Shown here: positions 6,868-13,073 of the stretch, one piece after another
How positions within the stretch are numbered: position 1 is the stretch's first letter
Layout of the letters: each line of letters starts with the position of its first letter
Origin: Chloroflexota bacterium
GTDB taxonomy: Bacteria; Chloroflexota; Limnocylindria; Limnocylindrales; CSP1-4
DNA length: 13,073 nucleotides
Direction: 5' to 3'
NCBI GenBank assembly: GCA_005880805.1
Contig: VBFZ01000046.1
Coordinates: 1-13,073, forward strand
The notes under the pieces: generated by a model
What the model was told of the DNA's origin: nothing
Database searches by the model: none
What the model saw: the letters and a program-made list of their open reading frames with translations, nothing else
Made by a program: the position numbers and the translations under genes

Positions 6868-7334
6868 CGGGCCTGCCGAACCGGCGCTACTTCGACGAGT
6901 TCTGCGGGCTCATGGCGCGGCGGCGCCGGGCCGATGACGCCGTCGGGGTGCTGATGATCGATATCGACCACTTCAAGCGACTGAACGACACCCGCGGCCA
7001 CGGCACCGGCGACCAGGTGCTGAAGGCTGTTGCGGGCGCCATCGCGAGCACGATCCGCGAAGACGACGTTCCGGCGCGCTACGGGGGCGAGGAGTTCGCC
7101 GTCCTCCTGCGCAACCCCAGCCCCCTGGTCGCGTTCGAGGTCGGCGAGCGTGTCCGGGCGGCCGTCGAGTCGCTCGACGTGTCGCACCTCGATGCCGGGC
7201 CGGTGAGCGTGTCGGTCGGCGTCGCGCTGGCGGGTTCGGCCGACCAGCCGATCGAAGAGATCGTCGCCCAGGCGGACCGTGCCCTCTATGCGGCGAAGCG
7301 CGGCGGTCGCAACCGGGTGGCTGCCGCGGCCTGA
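6798..7334 (+). CDS. GGDEF diguanylate cyclase domain, C-terminal half of the split gene
   Basis: From the in-frame GTG at 6798 this gives 178 residues that form an almost complete GGDEF domain: DALTGLPNRRYFDEF, DIDHFKRLND, an intact inhibitory-site REDD five residues before GGEEF (7083-7097), and the C-terminal ADRALYAAKRGGRNR. All cyclase residues expected for activity are present. The frame is open back to ATG 6552, but that part is a shadow of the GAF frame. Joined directly to the GAF half, the helical linker that normally follows a GAF domain is missing. This implies a loss of 3n+1 bases (or a gain of 3n+2) near 6830. It could still be translated from GTG 6798 as a stand-alone cyclase, overlapping the upstream frame by 70 nt. 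The domain call is certain; its expression as an independent gene is doubtful. Confidence 0.75.
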   Translation: MAPLRGEDYSHRAAEARASTDALTGLPNRRYFDEFCGLMARRRRADDAVGVLMIDIDHFKRLNDTRGHGTGDQVLKAVAGAIASTIREDDVPARYGGEEFAVLLRNPSPLVAFEVGERVRAAVESLDVSHLDAGPVSVSVGVALAGSADQPIEEIVAQADRALYAAKRGGRNRVAAAA

Positions 7335-7446
7335 CGGTCGGGGGAAGGCCCACAAGCTCGGCCGCCGCCTGCTGGTTCTATGCGACCATCGGCGGGTGCC
7401 CACACCCAGGCGCGAATCTGCAGCGGCGGATCCCGGGCTCGACCGC

Positions 7447-9330
7447 ATGTCACACGTCGAGACCGCCGTCGACACGACCAACCCCGAGCTCGACGCCGTC
7501 GCGGTGGAGCAGGACGCGGCCCTCCTGACGAACGGCCAGCTGGCCCGGATGTTCCACGAGATCGGCGACATGCTCGAGGTCAAGGGCGAGCTCGTCTACA
7601 AGACCGTCGCCTACCACCGGGCCGCCGACGCGATCGCCCACAGCCCGGTCGAGGTCGCCGAGGCGTATCGCGCGGGCAATCCGCCGCGCATTCCGGGCGT
7701 TGGCGCGGCGATCAGCGACAAGCTGGCGGAGCTCGCACAGACCGGTCGCCTCCAGTTCTACGAGCGGCTCAGGACCGAGGTCCCTCCGACGCTCGTGGAG
7801 ATGCTCGATCTGCCCGGGCTCGGGCCGCGGACCGTCAAGCTGCTCTACGAAACGCTCGGAATCGAAAACGTGGAGGCGCTTCGCGACGCGGCTGAACGTG
7901 GCCTGCTGCGGGACGTGAAGGGCCTCTCCGCGCGGACCGAGGAGTCGATCCTTCAAGCCATCGCCACGCTCGAGACGCGGCCGCAGCGCCTCCTGCTCAA
8001 CCAGGCAAACGCGATCGTGGACCAGGTCATCGGCGATCTCGAGGGCACGCCCGGCCTTCGGCGGGTCGAGAAGGCCGGCTCACTGCGGCGCTGGCAAGAG
8101 ACGATCGGGGATCTCGACCTGCTGGCGGAAACAGACGATCCGGACGCACTGATCGAGCGCTTCGTCGGGCTGGCGGCGGTCGACCGCGTCCTCAACCGCG
8201 GTTCGTACAAGGCGGCGATCAAGCTCCTTCGAGGCCCGCAGGTCGACCTCATGGTCATGCCGCCCGGCGAAGCCGGCACGTACGAGATCCACTTCACGGG
8301 CAACAAGGACCACAACGTGCGGCTGCGCGGCCGAGCACGCGACCGGGGTTGGTCGCTCTCGGAGAAGGGCTACATGCGCCTGGGCGAGGACGGCGAGCCA
8401 CTCGCGGGGCCGAACGCCGAGCTCCGGACGTTCGCGACGGAGGGCGAGGCGTACGCCTTCCTGGATCTCCCCTTCATCGAGCCCGAGCTTCGGCAAGACC
8501 GGGGAGAGATCGAGGCCGCGCTCGCCGGGACGCTTCCGACCCTCGTGACCCTGGCGGACCTGAACGGTGACTGCCACACACATTCAGACCGGACCGACGG
8601 GGTCCACACGGTCGAGCAGATGGCCGAGGCCGGCCGGCGACGAGGGTACGCCTACCAGGTGCTGACCGACCACAGCCAGTCGCTCGCGATCGCGCGCGGC
8701 CTGAACGCGGAACGCGTCGAGGAGGAACGCGAGCTCGTTGGCCTGCTCAACCAGAAGTTCGCGCGGGAGGAAGAGCAGGGCACGGCGCCTCCAGGCACGC
8801 CACCGGAAGGCTTCCGGCTGCTGTTCGGCTGCGAGCTCGAGATCCGCGCAGACGGGCAGCTTGACTTCCCGGATGAGCTCCTCGCCCGCTACGACGTGGT
8901 GGTCGCTTCACTGCATGTCGGCCGTCGGCAGCCGCGCGTCGAGCTGACGCGACGGGTCATGAACGCTCTGCGCAACCCGAACGTCGACATCATCGCGCAC
9001 CCGGCCGGCCGCTACATCCAGAGGCGGGAGGATCTCGATCTCGACTGGGATGCGGTCTTCGCCGAGGCAGCGCGCACCGGAACGTTGCTCGAGATGAACG
9101 GTTCGCCGCACCGCCTCGATTTGTCCGATCATCGGGCGCGACGCGCGGTGGCAGCTGGCTGCACGCTGACGATCGACTCGGACGCGCACCGCATCGAAGA
9201 ACTGGACTACATGCGCTGGGGCGTGTCCCAGGCGCGACGCGCGTGGGTGACGCCGGAGCTCGTGGCAAACACCTGGTCGCGAGCCAAGCTCCTGGACTGG
9301 GTGGCCCGAAAGCCCGAACGCGTGAGCTGA
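7447..9330 (+). CDS. polX: DNA polymerase X family protein with C-terminal PHP domain
   Basis: This is a cytoplasmic DNA repair polymerase with 3'-5' exonuclease or phosphoesterase activity from its PHP domain; 627 residues, somewhat longer than Bacillus PolX. In order it has an N-terminal 8-kDa-like domain (LTNGQLARMFHEIGDMLEVKG), helix-hairpin-helix motifs (IPGVGAAI, LPGLGPRTV), and the nucleotidyltransferase site with GS at 211-212, GDLDLL (Asp 222 and 224) and VDLMV (Asp 267). The PHP motifs are CHTHSDRTDG (His 377, 379), TDHS, GCELEI, SLHVG, HPAGR and SDAHR. Every metal ligand I can check is present, so both activities look intact. The family fills gaps in base-excision repair. ATG 7447 is preferred; GTG 7396 is in frame and would add 17 residues. 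Neither has an SD. A membrane-protein gene follows after 21 nt. Confidence 0.93.
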   Translation: MSHVETAVDTTNPELDAVAVEQDAALLTNGQLARMFHEIGDMLEVKGELVYKTVAYHRAADAIAHSPVEVAEAYRAGNPPRIPGVGAAISDKLAELAQTGRLQFYERLRTEVPPTLVEMLDLPGLGPRTVKLLYETLGIENVEALRDAAERGLLRDVKGLSARTEESILQAIATLETRPQRLLLNQANAIVDQVIGDLEGTPGLRRVEKAGSLRRWQETIGDLDLLAETDDPDALIERFVGLAAVDRVLNRGSYKAAIKLLRGPQVDLMVMPPGEAGTYEIHFTGNKDHNVRLRGRARDRGWSLSEKGYMRLGEDGEPLAGPNAELRTFATEGEAYAFLDLPFIEPELRQDRGEIEAALAGTLPTLVTLADLNGDCHTHSDRTDGVHTVEQMAEAGRRRGYAYQVLTDHSQSLAIARGLNAERVEEERELVGLLNQKFAREEEQGTAPPGTPPEGFRLLFGCELEIRADGQLDFPDELLARYDVVVASLHVGRRQPRVELTRRVMNALRNPNVDIIAHPAGRYIQRREDLDLDWDAVFAEAARTGTLLEMNGSPHRLDLSDHRARRAVAAGCTLTIDSDAHRIEELDYMRWGVSQARRAWVTPELVANTWSRAKLLDWVARKPERVS

Positions 9331-9337
9331 CGCTCGT

Positions 9338-9343
9338 TACCAT
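9338..9343 (+). promoter_or_regulatory. Possible -10 box of a leaderless transcript
   Basis: TACCAT ends 8 nt before the ATG of the membrane-protein gene, which lacks an SD. The spacing fits transcription starting at the start codon. No -35 box is visible. Confidence 0.3.
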
Positions 9344-9351
9344 CGACGCCG

Positions 9352-10170
9352 ATGGACCTCGATGCCAGGCGCGACCAGCAGCGTCAGCTCGTGGTTCTTG
9401 CCGTCACCGTTATCGGGCTGTCGCGGCTGCTCGACGGACCGCTCGTCTGGGTGGTCGCAGTTCTCCTGCTGGCGGCGATGATGGTTGGCAGCCTCCAGGT
9501 CATGGGCGAGGGCGAGCCCGCCGGCGTACCGATCGAAGCCCTCGTGACGCCGTCGGTCGCGGCTGTCGGAGCTTTGGGAGCTGTCCGCGTCGTGCCACTG
9601 GGTATCGCGCTCGCGCCGGCCCTCCTGCTGGCCGGCCTGCTGATCGACCGGGCCCTGTCCATCGAGTTCACCGTGCTTGGCCGACCGACGGGGCCGACCG
9701 CCCGCGATCGGACGGTTCTGCTGAGCCTGTCGCTGCTGATTGCGTTCGTTGCATTCACGGGAGTGGCGGCGGCCATTCCGGGCGGCCTCGTCGAGCCCGC
9801 CGCGTCCACGGCAGGGAGCGGCAGCCAGCTGTCCGAATCGGGCTTGGCGCTGCTGGCGTTCGCAGACGCGGTCATCGCCGGGCTGCTCGGCTACCGGTTC
9901 GCGGGGTTACGCGTTGCCACGGTTCGCGACGCGTTGTGGTCCGCGGTCACGTATGCAGCGGTCATCGCGATCGCCGCGGGACTGCTGCGCGCCGTTTCAC
10001 TCCAGCGACTCCTGGGGCCCGCGATCCTGACGCTTGTCCTGTACCTGTGGGATCAGTTCCACGGTGCCGCGCCATCGCTCCGACGCGACCCGCGGTGGGT
10101 CGGCCAGGCCTTGATCCTCGTGGTCCTGGCGATGGCCGTCGTGATCTGGAACGTCCAGCTCCGCGGTTGA
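9352..10170 (+). CDS. Polytopic membrane protein of unknown function
   Basis: The protein has 272 residues, with about eight or nine hydrophobic segments covering most of the chain, for example near residues 12-27, 30-51, 63-98 (two segments), 120-146, 161-187, 195-216, 221-239 and 251-271. I recognise no catalytic or transport motif. Charged residues are few and lie mainly in the N-terminus (DLDARRDQQR), a loop near 110-120 (RPTGPTARDR) and a loop near 240-250. It lies 21 nt after polX and could be cotranscribed with it or expressed from its own leaderless promoter. The gene is well supported by composition and continuous hydrophobic periodicity. The function is unknown, and no link to DNA repair should be assumed from the position alone. 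Confidence 0.8.
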   Translation: MDLDARRDQQRQLVVLAVTVIGLSRLLDGPLVWVVAVLLLAAMMVGSLQVMGEGEPAGVPIEALVTPSVAAVGALGAVRVVPLGIALAPALLLAGLLIDRALSIEFTVLGRPTGPTARDRTVLLSLSLLIAFVAFTGVAAAIPGGLVEPAASTAGSGSQLSESGLALLAFADAVIAGLLGYRFAGLRVATVRDALWSAVTYAAVIAIAAGLLRAVSLQRLLGPAILTLVLYLWDQFHGAAPSLRRDPRWVGQALILVVLAMAVVIWNVQLRG

Positions 10171-10465
10171 TAGCCTGCCGTCCGCACTGCCTCGATCTCG
10201 CCAGATACTCGCGCGGCGGGTGGTAGGCCGTCGGGGTGGCCCGGCCGGGCCGCCGTGGCAGCGCCACAAACGGCATTTCGTTCCCGCCGCACGCTCACGT
10301 CGGGATGAAATTTGGCTCGCTGCGGCAGGCGGCCACGCCTGAGTTCGCATCCCACCCACCCGGCGGGTCGGTGGCAAGGCTGTGCAGCGGCTCGGGCGCG
10401 GGCAGATCGCCGCGGCCCGATGACCGCCTGCCGCTGCGCAGCGGCTCAGGCAGTGGGTGCGGTGT
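10171..10465. other. Intergenic region with a cluster of stem-loops
   Basis: No convincing gene lies here on either strand. It holds a perfect palindrome (10238-10251), GTGGC/GCCAC with a 3-nt loop (10256-10268), CAGGCG/CGCCTG with a 4-nt loop (10326-10341), and a nine-pair stem with one mismatch (10352-10374). A larger hairpin has GCCTG-CCGCTGC paired with GCAGCGG-CT-CAGGC (10426-10451). The 10-mer GCAGCGGCTC occurs twice (10384 and 10438). None has a T-tract. It may hold a terminator for the upstream operon, a small RNA or an operator; I cannot tell which. Confidence 0.4.
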
Positions 10466-10494
10466 TTGACGAAGCGAGCGTGCGATGCTAGAAA
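10466..10494 (+). promoter_or_regulatory. Sigma70-type promoter of the TPR gene
   Basis: TTGACG (10466-10471) and TAGAAA (10489-10494) are separated by 17 nt. This predicts a leader of about 80 nt before the GTG start at 10581. The strong hairpin at 10426-10451 lies just upstream of the -35 box. Confidence 0.5.
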
Positions 10495-10570
10495 GCGTTG
10501 CCCTGTCGGCGCCCGCGAATGACGCCTTTCACCCTGCGGAGCGAGCCGATGGTCCAACGACCTGATCCCG

Positions 10571-10576
10571 AAAGGA
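10571..10576 (+). promoter_or_regulatory. Ribosome-binding site deciding the GTG start of the TPR gene
   Basis: AAAGGA is followed by CTCT and then GTG at 10581. A second GTG two codons later is too far from it, so the first is chosen. Confidence 0.6.
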
Positions 10577-10580
10577 CTCT

Positions 10581-11444
10581 GTGCCCGTGACCTTCTCCGA
10601 CCTCGACACCGCCAAGACGACGGCCACCAACCAGACGCGCCTCAAGCGGCAGCTGGCCGAGCAGGCGATCGCGCAGGCCTCCGCGGCGCAGTGGGCGGAT
10701 GCGGGCGATTCGAACCGCAAGCTGCTCGAGATGGGCCCGGATGCGGAGGCAGAGAACCGGCTGGCCAAGGCGCTCTGGGAGCTCGGCGAGCTGGCCGAGG
10801 CACGGGAGCACTACCAGACCGCCCTCGCCCTCGATCCCACCAACCGCGTCGCGGAGCGGAACATCGATCGCCTGAGGATCCTGCTCGTCGAGGCGGGCGA
10901 GAAAACGGTCCCCGCGCAGGCCGGCAGCAAGGCGCCGGTCAGCATCTTCGTCGAGGAAACCGGCAAGACCGGTTTCGCCTACCTGACCGATCTCGCCGAC
11001 TTCCGGAAGCTGGCCCAGGTCAACCCGGGCGACGCCGTGGAGCTCATTCCCGAGGGCAACCGGCTCAGCGCGATCAGCAACGGGAGGCGGATCGGGATGG
11101 TCGAGCCGCGAGTTGCCGCGCGTCTGCTCAAGCTCGTCGCGGACGGCAACAAGTACGCCGCGGGCGTCACGTCGCTCGGTGACAAGGACGTCCGGCTCAT
11201 CATCCGCGAGGTCTTCCAGGATCCCCGCAACTACGGCAAGGTCAGCTTCCCGACCGCGGCCAAGTCCACCGACCTCCGGCCGTACACGAAGGGCACGCTC
11301 CTGCGCGAGGAGATGGAGCTCGAGGAGGAGCTCGAGGAGGATATCGAGGACGAGGAGATCGAGGACCTCGCCCGGGTCCTTCCCGCCGAGGTCACCGGCG
11401 AAGAGGCGTTCGAGGAAGAGCCTGACGAGCTCGAGGAGACCTGA
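10581..11444 (+). CDS. TPR protein with HIRAN-like segment and acidic C-terminal tail
   Basis: The protein has 287 residues and is cytoplasmic. Residues 27-105 are helical with a clear tetratricopeptide unit (AKALWELGELAEAREHYQ, then ALALDPTN). Residues 118-225 form a beta-rich region whose order of features (GDAVELIPEGN, then NGRRIGMVEPRVAARLL, then KYAAGV) resembles HIRAN-type domains, in which a Gly-Ile-Gly turn is followed by a helix and a Tyr-Ala strand. That assignment is by eye and tentative. Residues 242-287 are extremely acidic (LEEELEEDIEDEEIEDL), like tails that mimic nucleic acid or bind basic partners. The function is unknown; HIRAN domains in other proteins bind DNA ends. It has its own promoter and SD. 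A methylase-like gene begins 62 nt downstream in the same direction. Confidence 0.8.
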   Translation: MPVTFSDLDTAKTTATNQTRLKRQLAEQAIAQASAAQWADAGDSNRKLLEMGPDAEAENRLAKALWELGELAEAREHYQTALALDPTNRVAERNIDRLRILLVEAGEKTVPAQAGSKAPVSIFVEETGKTGFAYLTDLADFRKLAQVNPGDAVELIPEGNRLSAISNGRRIGMVEPRVAARLLKLVADGNKYAAGVTSLGDKDVRLIIREVFQDPRNYGKVSFPTAAKSTDLRPYTKGTLLREEMELEEELEEDIEDEEIEDLARVLPAEVTGEEAFEEEPDELEET

Positions 11445-11506
11445 CGGCAGCGGCCTGACCGCCCGAGCCGCCCGCACGGCTCCCGTTCGTCGACAATGCC
11501 CGGACG

Positions 11507-13073
11507 ATGGCGGCACGTGACGTCCTGAGCCGGGCAGAACCCCGGCGCTCGTTGCCCGTCCTGGAGCGACTCGCGCCCCCGCCTCCTCCGGAGATCGTCG
11601 CGGCGAGGATCGAGTCGCACACCCGGCCGGGCGACGTGATCGCCGACCTCCATGGGCGTGGCGGGTGGATCGCTCGTGCCGGGCTCGATCGACAGCGCCG
11701 CGCGCTCAGCGTCGAGTCCAGCCCGCTGACACGCCTCCTGGCGGAGATCGTCCTGCGCCCGCCGGACATCCGGCACCTTGACGCCGCGTTTCAGGCCATC
11801 GGCGGGTCGCCGCACGGCCGGACCAGCCTGAAGCTGTGGGTCGGCGAGCTGTTCGCCACGCGCTGTCCAACATGCGAGCGAACCGTGACCCTCGACGAGC
11901 TCATCTGGGAATCCATCGCCGGCAGCGAGCAGGAACCCGTCAGCAGGCCCGTCCGCAAGCACTACCGCTGCCAGGTCTGCCGAGACCGCGTCGGGGGCAG
12001 CGAGCAACGCCACGCCGCGGCGGACGAGAGCGACGCGGACCGTGCCCGCTCCGTACGGGCCGGTGGTCCGACCTGGGAGCTGATCCACGAACGGTTCCCG
12101 GCACCACCGGGCGCCGAGCGCCTGGTCGATGAGCTGCTCGACCTGCACAGCCCCCGACAGCTGCTCGCACTGGCCGCGATCCTCGAACGGATCGAGGGCG
12201 ACCTGCGTGCCGCGCCGATCCAGGCTGCGCTGCGGCTCGCGCTGATGGGCGCGCTCCTGCCGTCCACCCGACTGAACGGGTTTCCGGGCCGGGTCGCCAG
12301 CCTGCGGATCTCGGGCGGCCGGGTCCGCCGCTCGACCGCCGAGCAATGGCGGGAGCGCAATCCCTGGCTCGCATTCGAGGACGGGTTCCGGCTGGTGCGC
12401 GGCTTCGTCCAGCGCCTCGAGGGCAGCCCATCCGCGCCGGTCCAGGCCCGGTTCGGCGACGATCTGCGCAGCCTCGCGGAAGGCGTGGCGACCACCGTCG
12501 TCCGGCTGGGCACGCAGTCCACGTTCCGTTCGCTGGAGCTGGAGGCGCGCGACCGCCGACCCGACGGCGAGCCGCGAGTGCGGCTGGTCCTGGGGCAGCC
12601 GCCGGTCCGACCCAACCAGGAGCGCATCTCATTCGCGTATTTCGCGACCGGGTGGCTCCTTGGCCGCGAGGCCGCCTCGCTGCTGCCGCTCGAGACCCTC
12701 GTAGCTCCGCCCGGACGCGCACCGTGGGGCTGGCAATCCGGCGCGCTTCGTCGCGCGCTGGCGGCGATTGCCCCGTGGCTCGCATCCGAGGCTCGCGTCG
12801 TGCTGCTACTGGAGGGCAGCGGCGCGGAACCGCTGGTCGCCGCGGCCCTCGGCGGTGCGGCGGCCGGCTACCGGTTGGTCGGCGCGCGGCTGGGCGAGCC
12901 CGGCGAGGAGAGCGGGGGCATCGTCGAGCTTGCCGCACCAGGAGCGGCCGCGGGTCCGGTCGCGAGGACTCGCGCAAATGTCCAGCTGCCGTCACGCGAC
13001 GACGGAACGGACGGCGCACAGGCTGCCGGTTCGGGCAGCGCGATCTTCGCGCCTCCGGAGCGCTACCGTCGCG
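11507..13073 (+). CDS. DNA methylase-like protein with zinc ribbon, partial (runs off right edge)
   Basis: There are 522 codons to the edge with no stop. Residues 41-70 resemble a SAM-binding Rossmann start: PGDVIADLHGRGG in the place of the usual D-x-F-x-G-x-G, with an acidic residue (Glu 70 in LSVESSPL) at the end of the next strand. A four-cysteine zinc ribbon follows (CPTC at 120-123, CQVC at 155-158, with KHYRC before the second pair). Such ribbons inside a methylase are typical of large adenine-specific methylase-like proteins. The expected catalytic (D/N)PP(Y/F) is not found. The nearest match is GQPP at 363-366 in LVLGQPPVRPN, so activity is doubtful. ATG 11507 is chosen because the composition becomes coding there. 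There is no SD, but GACAAT ends 9 nt upstream. The methylase-like fold is likely; the substrate and catalysis are unknown. Confidence 0.7.
   Translation, partial: MAARDVLSRAEPRRSLPVLERLAPPPPPEIVAARIESHTRPGDVIADLHGRGGWIARAGLDRQRRALSVESSPLTRLLAEIVLRPPDIRHLDAAFQAIGGSPHGRTSLKLWVGELFATRCPTCERTVTLDELIWESIAGSEQEPVSRPVRKHYRCQVCRDRVGGSEQRHAAADESDADRARSVRAGGPTWELIHERFPAPPGAERLVDELLDLHSPRQLLALAAILERIEGDLRAAPIQAALRLALMGALLPSTRLNGFPGRVASLRISGGRVRRSTAEQWRERNPWLAFEDGFRLVRGFVQRLEGSPSAPVQARFGDDLRSLAEGVATTVVRLGTQSTFRSLELEARDRRPDGEPRVRLVLGQPPVRPNQERISFAYFATGWLLGREAASLLPLETLVAPPGRAPWGWQSGALRRALAAIAPWLASEARVVLLLEGSGAEPLVAAALGGAAAGYRLVGARLGEPGEESGGIVELAAPGAAAGPVARTRANVQLPSRDDGTDGAQAAGSGSAIFAPPERYRR

Noticed and set aside
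10330..10360. tRNA-like T-arm (GAGTTCGCATCCC)
   Set aside because: Position 58 of the loop would be C instead of the conserved A, the five-pair stem does not form, and no acceptor, D or anticodon arm is nearby.
11290..11440. Tandem DNA repeat of GAG/GAC codons
   Set aside because: It is explained by the acidic protein tail with mixed Glu and Asp codons. There is no regular repeat unit.
11231..13019. Two long minus-strand open frames (about 371 and 359 codons)
   Set aside because: They are Arg/Pro/Ser-rich, without domains, and complement the zinc-ribbon methylase-like gene.

Overview
This is a GC-rich bacterial chromosomal window, densely coded on both strands, with no rRNA, tRNA, CRISPR array or insertion sequence that I can see. 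Base composition, GTG starts, several starts with no Shine-Dalgarno (SD), GAF-GGDEF proteins and a zinc-ribbon methylase-like protein suggest a free-living high-GC lineage, perhaps Chloroflexota or a neighbour. That placement is an inference and is only moderately secure.

Layout. (1) Positions 1-2339, minus strand: a two-gene metal-ion operon. The first gene joins PRC-barrel, MgtE N-terminal and paired CBS domains but lacks the MgtE channel. Directly downstream and in the same reading frame lies an Nramp-type transporter that runs off the left edge. A TTGACC-N18-TACACT promoter precedes it, with a predicted structured leader of about 210 nt. (2) 2388-3440, minus: a membrane-anchored phosphoesterase of the acid phosphatase / phospholipase C family. 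(3) 3552-5774, plus, divergent: a soluble triple-GAF diguanylate cyclase. (4) 5833-7334, plus: a second, membrane-anchored GAF-GGDEF cyclase that is broken. Its GAF and GGDEF halves are in different frames, and the best ribosome-binding site sits before an ATC codon. (5) 7447-9330: a PolX DNA polymerase fused to a PHP domain, followed 21 nt later by a polytopic membrane protein of unknown function (9352-10170). (6) 10171-10580: a 410-nt spacer with several stem-loops and a promoter. (7) 10581-11444: a protein with TPR, a HIRAN-like segment and an acidic tail. (8) 11507 to the right edge: a Rossmann methylase-like protein with a four-cysteine zinc ribbon, in which the catalytic motif looks degenerate.

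Functionally the window joins divalent-cation homeostasis, cyclic-di-GMP signalling and DNA repair or modification. The most unusual unit is the operon at the left: an MgtE-type cytosolic Mg2+ sensor that appears to have exchanged its own channel for an Nramp-fold transporter whose metal-site residues are not the canonical Mn/Fe ones.
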